Below the pieces are notes generated by a model. It had not been told where the DNA came from. It saw only the letters and a program-made list of their open reading frames with translations, and searched no databases. Shown in pieces: positions 44,457 to 55,240 of a DNA stretch of 64,000 bases. The position numbers and the translations under genes are program-made. This DNA is from Megamerina dolium (taxonomy: Eukaryota > Arthropoda > Insecta > Diptera > Megamerinidae). Within the stretch, counting starts at the first letter, position 1, and each line of letters starts with the position of its first letter. The stretch is taken from assembly GCA_963854835.1 (NCBI GenBank), contig OY978525.1, positions 58,163,855 to 58,227,854 on the forward strand. Reading direction: 5' to 3'.

Positions 44457-44559
44457 TATTGAGGAATTAAAAGGACAAACGTCGCGTAACAAGGCGAGAT
44501 TGACACTGATTACTATATCCCTATCTCTATCAGAAAAAAAAGGCTGACGAGAGCAAGAC

Positions 44560-44726
44560 GTCGAAGTGACGCCATAACAGAAACCGAGGAGTATAAGCAA
44601 AACGTAAACGAAGAATGCCATACATCTTAGCAAGAAGAACAAATGGGAAGAGCTACGAAATGATATAAACAATAACCCAGCACCGATGACTGAACTCGAT
44701 AGTAGGAAAATGCAGAAAATCGTGGA
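44560..44726 (+). pseudogene. Small LINE linker fragment
   Basis: In one frame near 44625-44725 it reads KKNKWEELRNDINNNP, a motif of the endonuclease-RT linker in R1/I/Jockey-group LINEs (Lys-rich helix followed by Trp-x-x-Leu). Too short for a clade. It ends where the inverted-repeat arm begins. Confidence 0.45.
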
Positions 44727-44868
44727 CTGGCGAGCCACGACTACTTCTTAATGTAGCTCCCATACAAAGTAGTGGAAATAAAAGAAATAGATGGGATTCA
44801 AGCAAACTTTATATATATATACCTACATATGCAGGGTATAATTTGGTCGACCCCAGCCGACTGTAAGG

Positions 44869-45230
44869 TCATTCTTTTGTTTTTAAGTTTGTCGGCATAT
44901 CGATATTGAAACCGTATAGAACAGTGAATGGTGTATGTTTTGTCGAAGTATGTACGGTGTTATTGTGTACGTGCATCGCTGATGCTAACCATTGGTCCCA
45001 ATTAGACCCATCTTCTTTAACAAAACTCCTAATATATTCTGCTAAAAGTCTGTGGCTTCTTTCTAAAGAACCATTTGCTTGTGGATGGTACGGTGTTATA
45101 TGTAATTTTTTAACACCCAGCATCTTGCATGTATCGGAAAACAATTTCTAAGTGGAATTCGTACCATTATCAGTCACTAAAATTTTTGGTATGTTAAAAC
45201 GCGCAATAACTTCGTTGTAAAATGCTTTGC
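44869..45230 (-). pseudogene. Gypsy integrase fragment (left arm)
   Basis: Minus strand: RFNIPKILVTDNGTNST (second catalytic Asp), a stop (AGA/GAA region changed to TAA) before KLFSDTCKMLGVKK, then HPQANGSLERSHRLLAEYI with the catalytic Glu, and KHTPFTVLYGFNIDMP. The first Asp is absent because the fragment is cut at about 45230 by the LOA junction. It differs from the gypsy at 15-33 kb and is paired with the copy at 54850-55220, which lacks the stop. Confidence 0.85.
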
Positions 45231-45309
45231 TACTGAGCTAGCAGTAGCTAGCTAGTGTAGCTACTGTTAATATCATTGGCATTTTCGTAAGCCTCGAGCT
45301 CTTGTTAGT

Positions 45310-45888
45310 TTGACATTTTTTATAATTTTTAACATATTTTTTAATTTGGCTTCGACGGGCCAGGGTAATCCGACATCGAGGGGTGATGAGCGGGGTGGAC
45401 AATCTGGTAAGATTGTTAACCCAGCGAACTCACAGTCCTCGCATGCGGCACCTGGACCAAGCGGTCTTGGCAGAGCGCCTAAACGTCGGGCTGAACAGGC
45501 AAATGGCGAGCCCACCAGGGCGAGGAAGGCTTACGCTCAAGTAGCGGAAGCTGACCTCGTTATGGGAGTCATGGACTTGTCACTAGAGGAGCACCTGGAG
45601 GATACTCATCTGAGTACCTTCAAGGTATCTTTGTTGGATGCCATGGAGTCCCTTGAAGACGATGTCAATGACATTGGATTTGTCGGCAGAGCAAGGGTGG
45701 ACAGCGGATTGATTGCACTAAGATGCAAAAATCAGCTATCCAAGCAATGGCTGTGCAAGACAGTGAAGCACCTAACCGGTTTGTGGGAGGGTGCAAAGCT
45801 CAAATGTGACAGCATAACTGCCTTGTCGACAAAGAGGAAGATGGTGATTGTTGCTCATGGCAATGCTGTGGACCAGAGGGGAAGTTGA
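45310..45888 (+). CDS. LOA ORF1 protein (left arm), open frame
   Basis: 192 codons without interruption. The N-terminal part is Gly/Ser/Pro/Arg-rich (PTSRGDERGGQSGKIVNP), followed by an ordered region: LSLEEHLEDTHLSTFKVSL, VGRARVDSGLIALRCKNQLS, LTGLWEGAKLKCDSITAL, ending VDQRGS. Similar in layout to the ORF1 of the LOA element at 25849, where the ordered part is related to DUF4780. The Met at 45310 is the first in frame. The usual C-terminal part is missing, since endonuclease sequence starts right after the stop. Confidence 0.7.
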   Translation: MTFFIIFNIFFNLASTGQGNPTSRGDERGGQSGKIVNPANSQSSHAAPGPSGLGRAPKRRAEQANGEPTRARKAYAQVAEADLVMGVMDLSLEEHLEDTHLSTFKVSLLDAMESLEDDVNDIGFVGRARVDSGLIALRCKNQLSKQWLCKTVKHLTGLWEGAKLKCDSITALSTKRKMVIVAHGNAVDQRGS

Positions 45889-47590
45889 GGGCATGCATTT
45901 TAGTTATACTTGGGATACGTGCCATTCTAATGTCTAACTTGTGCTTACCGGATCTCAGAGTAGTGAGGATAGGTGACGGTGCGGGATCATTTATGATCGC
46001 ATCAGTATACCTTCCATACGATTCTCCAGACGGACCACCTTCAAGAGAGGTGGAAGCTCTAGTGAGATTCTGTGATGGTAAGGGGGCTGGTCTGATCTTA
46101 GGCTGCGATGCCAACGCGCACAGTTCTGTGTGGGGCAGCAGCAATGAAAACTATAGAGCAGAGTGTCTACTCGAATTTATAGAAAGATTTGGTCTACAAG
46201 TTGCCAATAGGGGAACAGAACCGATGTTACTCTGACGAATGTCAAAATGTTGGATTGGAGGGTTGTGGATAGACTAACCATGTCGGACCTCAGGGCCATT
46301 CAGTTTGGGGTTACGTCCGATAAAAGACATAGGAACGACTGTAGAATAGATAGATAGGTGACGGTGCGGGATCATTTATGATCGCATCAGTATACCTTCC
46401 ATACGATTCTCCAGACGGACCACCTTCAAGAGAGGTGGAAGCTCTAGTGAGATTCTGTGATGGTAAGGGGGCTGGTCTGATCTTAGGCTGCGATGCCAAT
46501 GCGCACAGTTCTGTGTGGGGCAGCAGCAATGAAAACTATAGAGCAGAGTGTCTACTCGAATTTATAGAAAGATTTGGTCTACAAGTTGCCAATAGGGGAA
46601 CAGAACCGATGTTACTCTGACGAATGTCAAAATGTTGGATTGGAGGGTTGTGGATAGACTAACCATGTCGGACCTCAGGGCCATTCAGTTTGGGGTTACG
46701 TCCGATAAAAGACATAGGAACGACTGTAGAATGGTAAGGATACCGAAACGAACGGATTGTACAAGGTACTGCGAAGTTCTTGAGGAATTATTGCCAAGGA
46801 GGTTTAAAAGACCTAGAACAACCGCAGATGTTGAGTATCAGGTGAGGGCTATCAGCTCAGCCATGATCAAAGCATTTGAAGCTTCATGTCCTCTGACGGT
46901 AGTGGACGAAGGAGATCCTACTCCATGGGGGAATGGGGAACCGGAATCCATGAAAAAGGAGACAAGGAAGGCTTTTAATCGTCACATGAGAGGGGACTCC
47001 AACGCATGGGACGACTACAAGTCAAAGAAAAGGGAGCTGAAGAAGACTCTACCCAACCGTAAAATGTATGTAGATTACAGAGGATCATATCAAAGGACTC
47101 GGTGTCAAAGTTGGGATTAATTCCCAAAACGAATGGATCCTTTACTCGGAGAGTCACTGAAATTCCTGATGGAGGTGCATTTTCCAGGAAGCTTTAGATC
47201 GGAATATTCTTGGAAAGCCACCCGCAAGGGTGCAAAGAGGGATAAAAGATTGGAAGCTGAGAGGATAGTCACCAGAGATGGAGTGATAAACACCATTAAG
47301 CGCTTCTCTCCATTCAAAACAGCGGGTACATACGGGATATTTCCAGCCCTACTTCAGTGGGGTGCAGAAGCTCTGGTAGACAGGCTTCTGGGAATATTTA
47401 CTACTTGCCTGACTACAGGATATATCCCGACTCAATGGAGAGAGACTAAGGTTGTCTTTCTTCCAAAGCCGGGAAAAAGGGACTACTCAGAGGCTAAATC
47501 TTTGCAGCCGGTTAGCTTGACCTCCTTTCTGCTTAAATGTATGGAGTGAGTACTGGCAGACTACATGGAAAGGACAACGCTTCTGACGAA
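45889..47590 (+). pseudogene. LOA ORF2, N-terminal part (endonuclease to RT start)
   Basis: The endonuclease is joined abruptly to ORF1: its N-terminal third is missing. FMIASVYLPYDSPDGPPSRE, LILGCDANAHSSVWGSSNEN. The linker reads RLTMSDLRAIQFGVTSDKRH and SCPLTVVDEGDPTPWGNG. After a stop at 47120: LKFLMEVHFPGSF, then RFSPFKTAGTYGIFPALLQ, PTQWRETKVVFLPKPGKRDY and SLTSFLLKCME, stop, LADYMERTTLLTKPLSRCQ. There the BEL element interrupts at about 47590; the RT resumes at 52254. A 385-bp duplication also breaks the frame. Confidence 0.85.
45968..46731 (+). repeat. 385-bp tandem duplication within the left arm
   Basis: 45968-46346 is repeated at 46353-46731, joined by AGATA. Both units run from GATAGGTGACGGTGCGGG to GACTGTAGAAT. 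The right arm has a single copy. Confidence 0.93.
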
Positions 47591-47593
47591 ACC

Positions 47594-47990
47594 ACTGAGC
47601 AGGTGTCAGCACGTTGGTTCTATGTAATAATAAACTCACTAGGCTTTTATTATAGAATTTTTATTATATTTTTGTCACAATGTTATTACGAGTATTATTA
47701 ATTATAAAAATGTATACAATATAAAAAAAATATCGTTTTGTTCATGTACTCGTTTACGGCGCAGAAAGGCACGATGTTTAGAATTAAGAACTGAATTTGA
47801 ATTGATCGTTCGATCATCGCACGAGAGGGGAATATACAGCATAAAAAGGAATTTATGCGGAGAGTCAGGGTGGCCATATGGTAAGTATGAAATTCAGGGA
47901 CGTTAATAAAAAATAAGTGTTTATTTAAGTTAACTTATATTTTTCTTCCTTTCAGGGACCAACCATATGACTTGTCTAAAGGGATTTAGA
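47594..47990 (-). repeat. BEL 3' LTR
   Basis: About 395 bp. It begins TGTCTAAATCCC on the minus strand and ends near CATAGAACCAA. It is matched by the other LTR except for about 200 bases (47736-47930) that are missing there. Confidence 0.65.
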
Positions 47991-48008
47991 CATCGCGGCC
48001 CGCATGCA

Positions 48009-48548
48009 CTAATGCATAAACTGAGTGCCTGTGTGAAGCGAGCAGATCGCGTCTTCAGTTGAGCGTGTTGAGTTGCAACGAGCGTTTGAGGATCTTCGGC
48101 GACGATGCTGTGAAGGGACACTACGGAGTTCTGACATTATCTTTACAGATGGAGTGTCCGGATGTAGGAGCGTGTAGTGTGCTAGCCTGCATTTTTTGCA
48201 GCTGTGTGGGGAGTCACAGTCTCCGGTAACGTAAGACCGAGCCAAAAGGTTGCGGCAGTAATGGTGCGCACGTACAAAATCCAAACGTTGACCTGGATCC
48301 AGGGCCAGAAACCCTCGGCAGTAACGCAAAGCATGATTTCGATGGCAAAGCTGGCACTGGTGATGTTCTTCACGTACAGGAGAACGGCAATGAGTTTGGG
48401 AAATACTACCGTTATTCGGAAACCGATCGAGAATGTCGGTTCGATTGTCCAACGCGAAACGACGTTCTACTTTACTTTGTTTGGATGTTGACACCATTTG
48501 AGTGAGGGGACCAGCCAAATATTGTCTCCTGCTCGAGGAGGCATCCAC
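48009..48548 (-). pseudogene. BEL/Pao gag zinc-knuckle fragment of a second family
   Basis: Uninterrupted minus-strand frame of 179 codons. Zinc-binding part: EEHHQCQLCHRNHALRYCRG, RLDFVRAHHYCRNLLARSYV, SPHSCKKCRLAHYTLLHPD, the CCHC-type repeats of BEL/Pao gag. It is a separate family from the gag at 48691-50285, which has its own equivalent zinc region. Having both in one element suggests recombination or a nested remnant. Confidence 0.75.
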
Positions 48549-48690
48549 ATATATTTTGGTGGATACCAGTTAGGAGGATTTGAGGAATCTAATCGCTACC
48601 TATGGCATATTTTGTATGTTGGGAAGAATTCGGTCAATTGTGGGAGTGCAATTGCCTGGGTTTGTAACTGTTTGCCAGCTTTTGGAGCAA

Positions 48691-50285
48691 CTAGCATGAG
48701 GGTACATTTTGGTTAGAGTTTTGAATGGTTTTTCCACCCACTCCAGAAATTTCGACGTTAGTTTCTTGCGTGGGAAGCCTCAGTCGATTTCGTACTTGAG
48801 AAGAAACGAATGTTCTTTGAGAACGTTGGTCGATGAGTGCACGTACCTTGTGGAGTTCACCAAGATGCTCTATAGAGACAAGAGCTGTGGGCATAGGTGT
48901 TTTTCCTTCATTTGTGGTGAGTAATTCGGAGCATGATGAACAGGGTTGCTCATCTTCGGAGGATCGGTCCTGAGATCTCCGGTTTCTTGAGGGGGTTATC
49001 GTCTGCTGCATGCTTTTTTTCTTATTGTTCGGCTGAAGCGTGGAGGTTTGCGCCAAAACCTTGGTGTTCCTACTTTGAATATTGCCTGCTGCTATGTGAA
49101 GCATGGTGTGATGCCTTCGCTGACATTGCAAACAGGAGTGTTTGCTCTTGCAGTCCCGTTTATGGTGAGAAAAGGCCAAGCAGTTCTCACAGAGATTGTG
49201 TTCTCGAACTAGCTTCACTCTATCGCGAACAACTAATTTTTTAAATCGATCACACGAGTTTAGCGGATGAGTAGCTTCGCAGATTGGACAAGAGAATGTC
49301 CGATTGCTTTCTGCAAAAAAGTTTTGGGTTTTGTTCTGGGGTCTGTTTTGTAGAAATCCTGGTTTATTTGGCTTGACGCTGTTGAGCCTCTCCACGACTT
49401 CATACCTGAGAGTCAGGAATTCGTTCATTTGCTGCCATGTTGGGAGATCCTTGCGGGAACTTAGAGATTGTTCCCAGAGAGCCAAGGAATCTTCAGGCAA
49501 TTTTGAGCAGCAGATATACACCAGGATCGGATCCCAATTCTCTGGCGAGATGACTTGAGAGGATTAGACGGACAGAGAATTATTGATCGTGGTTTGCAAT
49601 TTCTGAATTGCCTCACTATTCTCGTAACTCACTTGAGGGAGGTTCAAGAGAGTTTTTATTTGCTTATCGACCAGAATTCGCTTGTTTTCGAAGCGAGCCT
49701 TTAGAGCATTCCATGCCAATTCGAAATTTTCACTGTTGAGCGCGTACTGCTTCACAATGGCTCCGGCTTTTCCTGCAGTTTTGTATCGGAGATGATACAG
49801 TTTTTGGGCAGAAGAGAGTTTAGGGTGGTTAATGTAAACCGCCGTAAACATGTCGCGAAAAGACGTCCATTCTTCATACCCACAGGAAAAGGTTTCGATA
49901 TGACAAGTTGGAACAGTCAATAGAAATAGAGGGAATTTCTGCTTGTGATGAAGGTTCCAATCTGGAGGCTGATTGAACTTCAAAGAGATCCGAAATCTGT
50001 GCTTTTATTGTGTGCACGCGCTCTTGGCAGAGTTCCATATTATGTCTCGCTGCCAGTTTGAATTTACTGGGCAGCTCGTCCTCATCCGTTAATCCTACTT
50101 TTCTGTAAGCAGCTTTCATATGCTTATTATAGCTGGAGAGATCTTCCAGCTTGACCTTCAGGAAAGAAGGAGGGACTAACAGGAATTGTTGAGAACTTTG
50201 CGCAAAAATGTGCCAGATTATCTGATTCGAAAATGAATTCACTTGAGGTAGTGGATTTCGCCTTGGATTTGGTGATAGGCATATT
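48691..50285 (-). pseudogene. BEL/Pao gag and protease
   Basis: Starts MPITKSKAKSTTSSEFIF at 50285. YRKVGLTDEDELPSKFKLAA is the N-terminal helical region. Then after a frame step YEEWTSFRDMFTAVYINHP, KLSSAQKLYHLRYKTAGKAG and LNSENFELAWNALKARFENK (DUF1759-type gag), a stop at 49564, LWEQSLSSRKDLPTWQQMNE, zinc knuckles CPICEATHPLNSC, CENCLAFSHHKRDC, CLQCQRRHHTMLH, and the protease start VRALIDQRSQRTFVSSQV (catalytic Asp present; the following Gly is Arg). It ends about 48690; no RT follows. The Met at 50285 is preferred over 50345 because the sequence before it is not gag-like. Confidence 0.85.
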
Positions 50286-51400
50286 AATATTATAACGTAT
50301 TTTTATAGAAGATAAAATTTTAGTTTTCGTGAAGTGAGAATTCACTCGTATACGTCAAATTCAAAAATCGATAATAGGTAATTTATCGATTGAAAAGTTA
50401 TCAATGTAGCAAAATTAGATATTGCAACGATGAGACAGTATAAAAAAATTGTCTTTTAGAAATCGTTGCTAGTGCAGTGACTTGAGGAATTTGGTGGGAA
50501 TTGAGTAAATTATAAGGATTTATAGAGTGAATAGCGATTTCAATTTGTCAACGAGGGTGAGTTTAAAATTATGACAATCAAGAAAAGAAACATCGATAAT
50601 AGAGAAATTATTTTTTTTTCCAAATATGCTGCTGCAAGGAGTTTGCAGTCAACTTTGAGAAATAACAAAATATATATGAGAATATATATAAGTGAATGTA
50701 TAATATATTTTAAAAAAAATCAGAAATTTTAAATTCTTATCTCTATTCAGCCGGTCTTGGTGTTGATGCTGCTGCTGCCCCAATGCACGTTTGTTTTTCT
50801 TTTTTTTTTTAATATTTTTATTTATGTCTATAGATTTAAAAAAAAAAAATTTTTAAAGGGAAATAAAAAAAGAATTTTGTTGAACAACTCTAATGTTTCA
50901 CGTTTTTTAGTTTTCCAACTATTTATATTGTAAATTTATATATTAAAAAATTTTCATTTTTAATTTGATTGGGGAACACTAATGCACGTTTTAATTTGAT
51001 CATCTATGTACTGTTTCTTTTTTTGTTCTTATTTAAAACATGTACTTGTCTAGTGTTTGTATATTATGTGTTCACTGACACTATGTAGCTTGTTTTTTTA
51101 TGTTGTTCTATATGTTGTTATTTATGTTAGTATAATGCATTTATTGAACCAATATGAAACGCAATGTATTTTCTTTTTAGTTTTTGTACATACTTTTGCA
51201 TATATTTATTTGTTATTGTATTTTGCTTTATATATTTCATCATTGATGTTTTGATTATTTTAATTTTTACACTATATACTATTTTCTAAATATTAATATT
51301 TATTTTTGGTTTTACGCACTTATTGTTTCTCACTTCATTTCGTATAGGCACTGATTTATGTTCTGCTCGAAGGACCATGTTTAAACGCACTAGCAATAAA
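50286..51400. other. AT-rich leader of the BEL element
   Basis: Between gag and the right LTR on the minus strand. Long T and A runs, no recognised gene or primer-binding site. Confidence 0.5.
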
Positions 51401-51405
51401 TTACA

Positions 51406-52254
51406 CGTTTGTTCTATGTAAAAATAAACTTACTAGGCTTTTATTATAGATTTTTGTCACAATGTTATTACGAGTATTATTAATTATATATTAATTATAG
51501 TAGTAAGTAACTTTGTAGTAAGGGACTTTGTCTATCTTGGAACCAGCATTTACAGCAGTAATGACGTCAGCCTGGAGATATTACGAAGGATCACTCTTGC
51601 AAACAGGTGCTACTTTGGGCTAAGTAAGCAATTGAGAAGTCGAGCTCTCTCTCGAAGAACTAAAACTACACTCTACCAGTCTCTCATCATGCCTGTCCTA
51701 ACATATGGCGCTGAAGCCTGGACAATTTCCACCTCGGATGAGCGAATGCTTGGAGTTTTCGAGAGAAAAGTCCTACGCAAGATCTTTGGACCTATTTGCG
51801 TTGGTGGCTAGTACCGAATAAGGTACAACCATGAGCTGTACGAGCTGTATGCCCATATTGACATAGAAAAGCGCATCAAAATCCAGCGGCTGCACTGGCT
51901 AGGTCATGACGAGCGAATGGAAGAACACGCTCCAGCTAAGAAGGTGTTATATTCGGAGCCCGCTGGAGGACGACGCAGAAGAGGAAGACCTCACCTCCGG
52001 TGGAAAGACCAAGTACTGGAGAACCTAACGGAGCTTGGAATTTCTGACTGGCGCCAGCTAGCGAAGAACAAAGATGGCTGGCGAAGCATATTATATTCGG
52101 CCTAAATTGATATTCGGTTGTTATGGCCACATAAATAAAATAATAATAATTAATTATAAAATTGTATACAATATAAAAAAAAGAGTAAGTAAGTAAGTAG
52201 TATATTTTTCTTCCTTTCAGGGACCAACCATATGACTTGTCTAAAGGGATTTAG
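51406..52254 (-). repeat. BEL 5' LTR, interrupted by an RTE insertion
   Basis: Shares its start (TGTCTAAATCCC, 52254) and its end region with the 3' LTR. An RTE 3' end is inserted at 51489-52149. About 200 bases present in the other LTR are replaced here by GAGTAAGTAAGTAAGTAG (52183-52200). Confidence 0.65.
51489..52149 (+). mobile_element. 5'-truncated RTE-type LINE inserted in the BEL LTR
   Basis: Only the RT C-terminal end survives: RRITLANRCYFGLSKQLRSR, VLTYGAEAWTISTSDERMLG, FERKVLRKIFGPICVGG, a stop, YELYAHIDIEKRIKIQRLHW, then RGRPHLRWKDQVLENLTELG ending at 52105. The target duplication TTAATTATA is at 51480-51488 and 52150-52158. Two positions that are stops in the copy at 22348 are sense codons here (Gly in LGVFERK, Trp in LHWLGH). 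Confidence 0.88.
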
Positions 52255-53461
52255 ACAGATATCTATGTCTACTTTTATGGATATAGAAGGTGCCTTCGAT
52301 AAGATTCGTTTCGGTAAGCTCAGGATGGCCCTTGCTACTCGTGAAGTCAGCCCAACCATTATAAGGTGGGTGGACAGCATGTTGAGGAAAAGGGTAATAA
52401 ACATTCAAAATGGGAGTTACAGACTCAGAGGTTGGGTAGTCAAAGGATGTATTAACGCCCATCCTTTGGAACATCACGGTCGATTCCTTACTTCAGCTTC
52501 TGGACTCAAAAGGCATACACACCGTCGGATATGCAGATGACATAGCGGTAACGGTGAGCGGTAAGTTCCTGGACACTATTTATGATACCATGAGAGGTGC
52601 ACTCAAAATTGATGAAGGATGGTGCACGGAACAAGGTTTCTCTGTAAATGTTAGTAAGTCGGAAACAGTACTCTTTACTAAAAGGAGGACTGGACTAACA
52701 ATAGACCCTCTTAGGCTTTTTGGATCGAACATCAACGTTTCCAAGGAAGTAAAGTATCTAGGTGTCATCCTGGATAACAAGCTGACTTGGAATAGTCACG
52801 TCGATGACAAGATCCAGAAGGGCAAGCGGGTATTGCATCAGTGTAAGAGAGTGTTTTGTCTCATGTGGGGAATTACTCCCAGAGCAGCGCACTGGATCTA
52901 CACAACGATGGTCAGGCCCTTAATAACGTATGCTGCTGTGGTCTGGTGGACTAAGGTCACCCAAAAGACCGCGAAAAGCAAGTTGTATTGGGATTACCGG
53001 AGCTATCCGGACGACCCTAGTAGAAGCATTGACAGTCTTTCTCGGGCTGCTGCCGTTGGACTTGTATATTATGAAGTCAGCGGCATTAACAGCATTACGT
53101 CTGAAGACAACCAATAATTGGTATGGATTCGGCACTGAGATAGGGCACAGGGGCATCCTGTCACTGTTATATAGCAGTGTAAGGGAAGCGCAAATGCCAA
53201 TGGAGGGAATGGGTGGGCTGAAGATGACTTAAAAGTCACACAGAACTCTCATTGAAGACGGCCTCACACATGATATATGTGAGGAAAATGACGTAAGTAT
53301 TTTTACAGATTAATGGATGGCAAAGCGGGTGCTGGAATCTTCTCTAAAGAGTTGGGACTGGCATGCACTCTGAATCTGGGAAGATACGTATCGGTCTATC
53401 AAGCAGAAATGCTTGGTCTAATGCATGCGCTAGACCATATACCTAGCTCTGGGTATATAGT
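52254..53461 (+). pseudogene. LOA ORF2, RT and RNase H part
   Basis: STFMDIEGAFDKIRFGKLRM (motif A), REVSPTIIRWVDSMLRKR, VVKGC followed by a deletion that removes the PQGG motif, then after a frame change YADDIAVTVSGKFLD (YADD), NVSKSETVLFTKRRTG, VKYLGVILDNKLTWNSHV, PLITYAAVVWWTKV. RNase H: FTD near 53310, then DGKAGAGIFSKELGLA and VYQAEMLGLMHALDHIP. It ends abruptly at 53461 where the inverted-repeat arm begins. Continuation of the LOA copy interrupted at 47590. Inactive. Confidence 0.88.
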
Positions 53462-53462
53462 C

Positions 53463-54204
53463 TAGTTCGAATTGGGGTCCCCTCTCATATGACGATTAAA
53501 AGCCTTCCTTGTCTCCTTTTTCATGGATTCCAGTTCCCCATTCCCCCATGGAGTAGGATCTCCTTCGTCCACTACCGTCAGAGGACATGAAGCTTCAAAT
53601 GCTTTGATCATGGCTGAGCTGATAGCCCTCACCTGATACTCAACATCTGCGGTTGTTCTAGGTCTTTTAAACCTCCTTGGCAATAATTCCTCAAGAACTT
53701 CGCAGTACCTTGTACAATCCGTTCGTTTCGGTATCCTTACCATTCTACAGTCGTTCCTATGTCTTTTATCGGACGTAACCCCAAACTGAATGGCCCTGAG
53801 GTCCGACATGGTTAGTCTATCCACAACCCTCCAATCCAACATTTTGACATTCGTCAGAGTAACATCGGTTCTGTTCCCCTATTGGCAACTTGTAGACCAA
53901 ATCTTTCTATAAATTCGAGTAGACACTCTGCTCTATAGTTTTCATTGCTGCTGCCCCACACAGAACTGTGCGCATTGGCATCGCAGCCTAAGATCAGACC
54001 AGCCCCCTTACCATCACAGAATCTCACTAGAGCTTCCACCTCTCTTGAAGGTGGTCCGTCTGGAGAATCGTATGGAAGGTATACTGATGCGATCATAAAT
54101 GATCCCGCACCGTCACCTATCCTCACTACTGTGAGATGCGGTAAGCACAAGTTAGACATTAGAATGGCACGTATCCCAAGTATAACTAAAATGCATGCCC
54201 TCAA
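53463..54204 (-). pseudogene. LOA endonuclease/linker (right arm)
   Basis: Minus strand: FMIASVYLPYDSPDGPPSRE, LILGCDANAHSSVWGSSNEN to GTEPMLL (stop at 53854), then LDWRVVDRLTMSDLRAIQFG to RKAFNRHMRGDPNSN. Same N-terminal endonuclease truncation as in the left arm, so that deletion predates the duplication. It ends at the inner border of the arm. Confidence 0.85.
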
Positions 54205-54779
54205 CTTCCCCTCTGGTCCACAGCATTGCCATGAGCAACAATCACCATCTTCCTCTTTGTCGACAAGGCAGTTATGCTGTCACATTTGAGCTTTGCACCC
54301 TCCCACAAACCGGTTAGGTGCTTCACTGTCTTGCACAGCCATTGCTTGGATAGCTGATTTTTGCATCTTAGTGCAATCAATCCGCTGTCCACCCTTGCCC
54401 TGCCGACAAATCCAATGTCATTGACATCGTCTTCAAGGGACTCCATGGCATCCAACAAAGATACCTTGAAGGTATTCAGATGAGTATCCTCCAGGTGCTC
54501 CTCTAGTGACAAGTCCATGACTCCCATAACGAGGTCAGCTTCCGCTACTTGAGCGTAAGCCTTCCTCGCCCTGGTGGGCTCGCCATTTGCCTGTTCAGCC
54601 CGACGTTTAGGCGCTCTGCCAAGACCGCTTGGTCCAGGTGCCGCATGCGAGGACTGTGAGTTCGCTGGGTTAACAATCTTACCAGATTGTCCACCCCGCT
54701 CATCACCCCTCGATGTCGGATTACCCTGGCCCGTCGAAGCCAAATTAAAAAATATCTTAAAAATTGTAAAAAATGTCAA
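54201..54779 (-). CDS. LOA ORF1 protein (right arm), open frame
   Basis: 192 codons, uninterrupted. Differs from the left-arm copy at a few residues (for example FTIFKIFF for FIIFNIFF, HLNTFKV for HLSTFKV). Same domains: basic, Gly/Pro-rich N-terminus and the ordered region ending VDQRGS. Confidence 0.7.
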   Translation of the reverse strand: MTFFTIFKIFFNLASTGQGNPTSRGDERGGQSGKIVNPANSQSSHAAPGPSGLGRAPKRRAEQANGEPTRARKAYAQVAEADLVMGVMDLSLEEHLEDTHLNTFKVSLLDAMESLEDDVNDIGFVGRARVDSGLIALRCKNQLSKQWLCKTVKHLTGLWEGAKLKCDSITALSTKRKMVIVAHGNAVDQRGS

Positions 54780-54849
54780 ACTAACAAGAGCTCGAGGCTT
54801 ACGAAAATGCCAATGATATTAACAGTAGCTACACTAGCTAGCTACTGCT

Positions 54850-55220
54850 AGCTCAGTAGCAAAGCGTTTTACAACGAAGTTATTGCGCGTTTTAACATAC
54901 CAAAAATTTTAGTGACTGATAATGGTACGAATTCCACTTCGAAATTGTTTTCCGATACATGCAAGATGCTGGGTGTTAAAAAATTACATATAACACCGTA
55001 CCATCCACAAGCAAATGGTTCTTTAGAAAGAAGCCACAGACTTTTAGCAGAATATATTAGGAGTTTTGTTAAAGAAGATGGGTCTAATTGGGACCAATGG
55101 TTAGCATCAGCGATGCACGTACACAATAACACCGTACATACTTCGACAAAACATACTCCATTCACTGTTCTATACGGTTTCAATATCGATATGCCGACAA
55201 ACTTAAAAACAAAAGAATGA
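54850..55220 (+). pseudogene. Gypsy integrase fragment (right arm)
   Basis: RFNIPKILVTDNGTNSTSKL, HPQANGSLERSHRLLAEYIR, DGSNWDQWLASAMHVHNNTV, ending NLKTKE at 55220. Open for its whole length, unlike the left-arm copy. The N-terminal half of the core (first Asp) is missing at the LOA junction. Second catalytic Asp and Glu present. Confidence 0.85.
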
Positions 55221-55240
55221 CCTTACAGTCGGCTGGGGTC

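Larger units (their letters stand above)
44727..46998 (+). repeat. Left arm of a large inverted duplication
   Basis: This arm and 53463-55375 are reverse complements with only scattered differences. Contents from the outside in: part of the 55.3-kb repeat, a gypsy integrase end, the AGCTAGC-rich junction, LOA ORF1 and the LOA endonuclease/linker. The left arm is longer because a 385-bp segment is tandemly duplicated (45968-46731). The spacer between the arms is about 6.5 kb. Confidence 0.92.
47590..52254 (-). mobile_element. BEL/Pao retrotransposon inserted in the LOA element
   Basis: On the minus strand the two LTR-like ends share TGTCTAAATCCCTTTAGACA at their starts (47990 and 52254) and ACTAGGCTTTTATTATAGA towards their ends (about 47637 and 51436). 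Between them are gag and protease pieces but no pol. It interrupts the LOA RT, which reads PLSRCQ before and STFMDIEGAF after. No target duplication could be read at the outer junctions. The right LTR carries a further RTE insertion. Confidence 0.75.

Noticed and set aside
45233..45270. AGCTAGC-rich small palindrome at the LOA/gypsy junction
   Set aside because: Present in both arms; probably the junction-side leader of the LOA copy or fill-in sequence. No separate element could be defined.
51057..51254. Hydrophobic open frame that might look like a membrane protein
   Set aside because: It lies in the AT-rich BEL leader; T-rich codons (Phe, Tyr, Leu, Ile) give this composition by chance.
53463..54779. 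LINE twin-priming inversion as the cause of the inverted LOA segment
   Set aside because: The mirrored segment extends beyond the LINE into gypsy integrase and the next repeat, which twin priming cannot produce.
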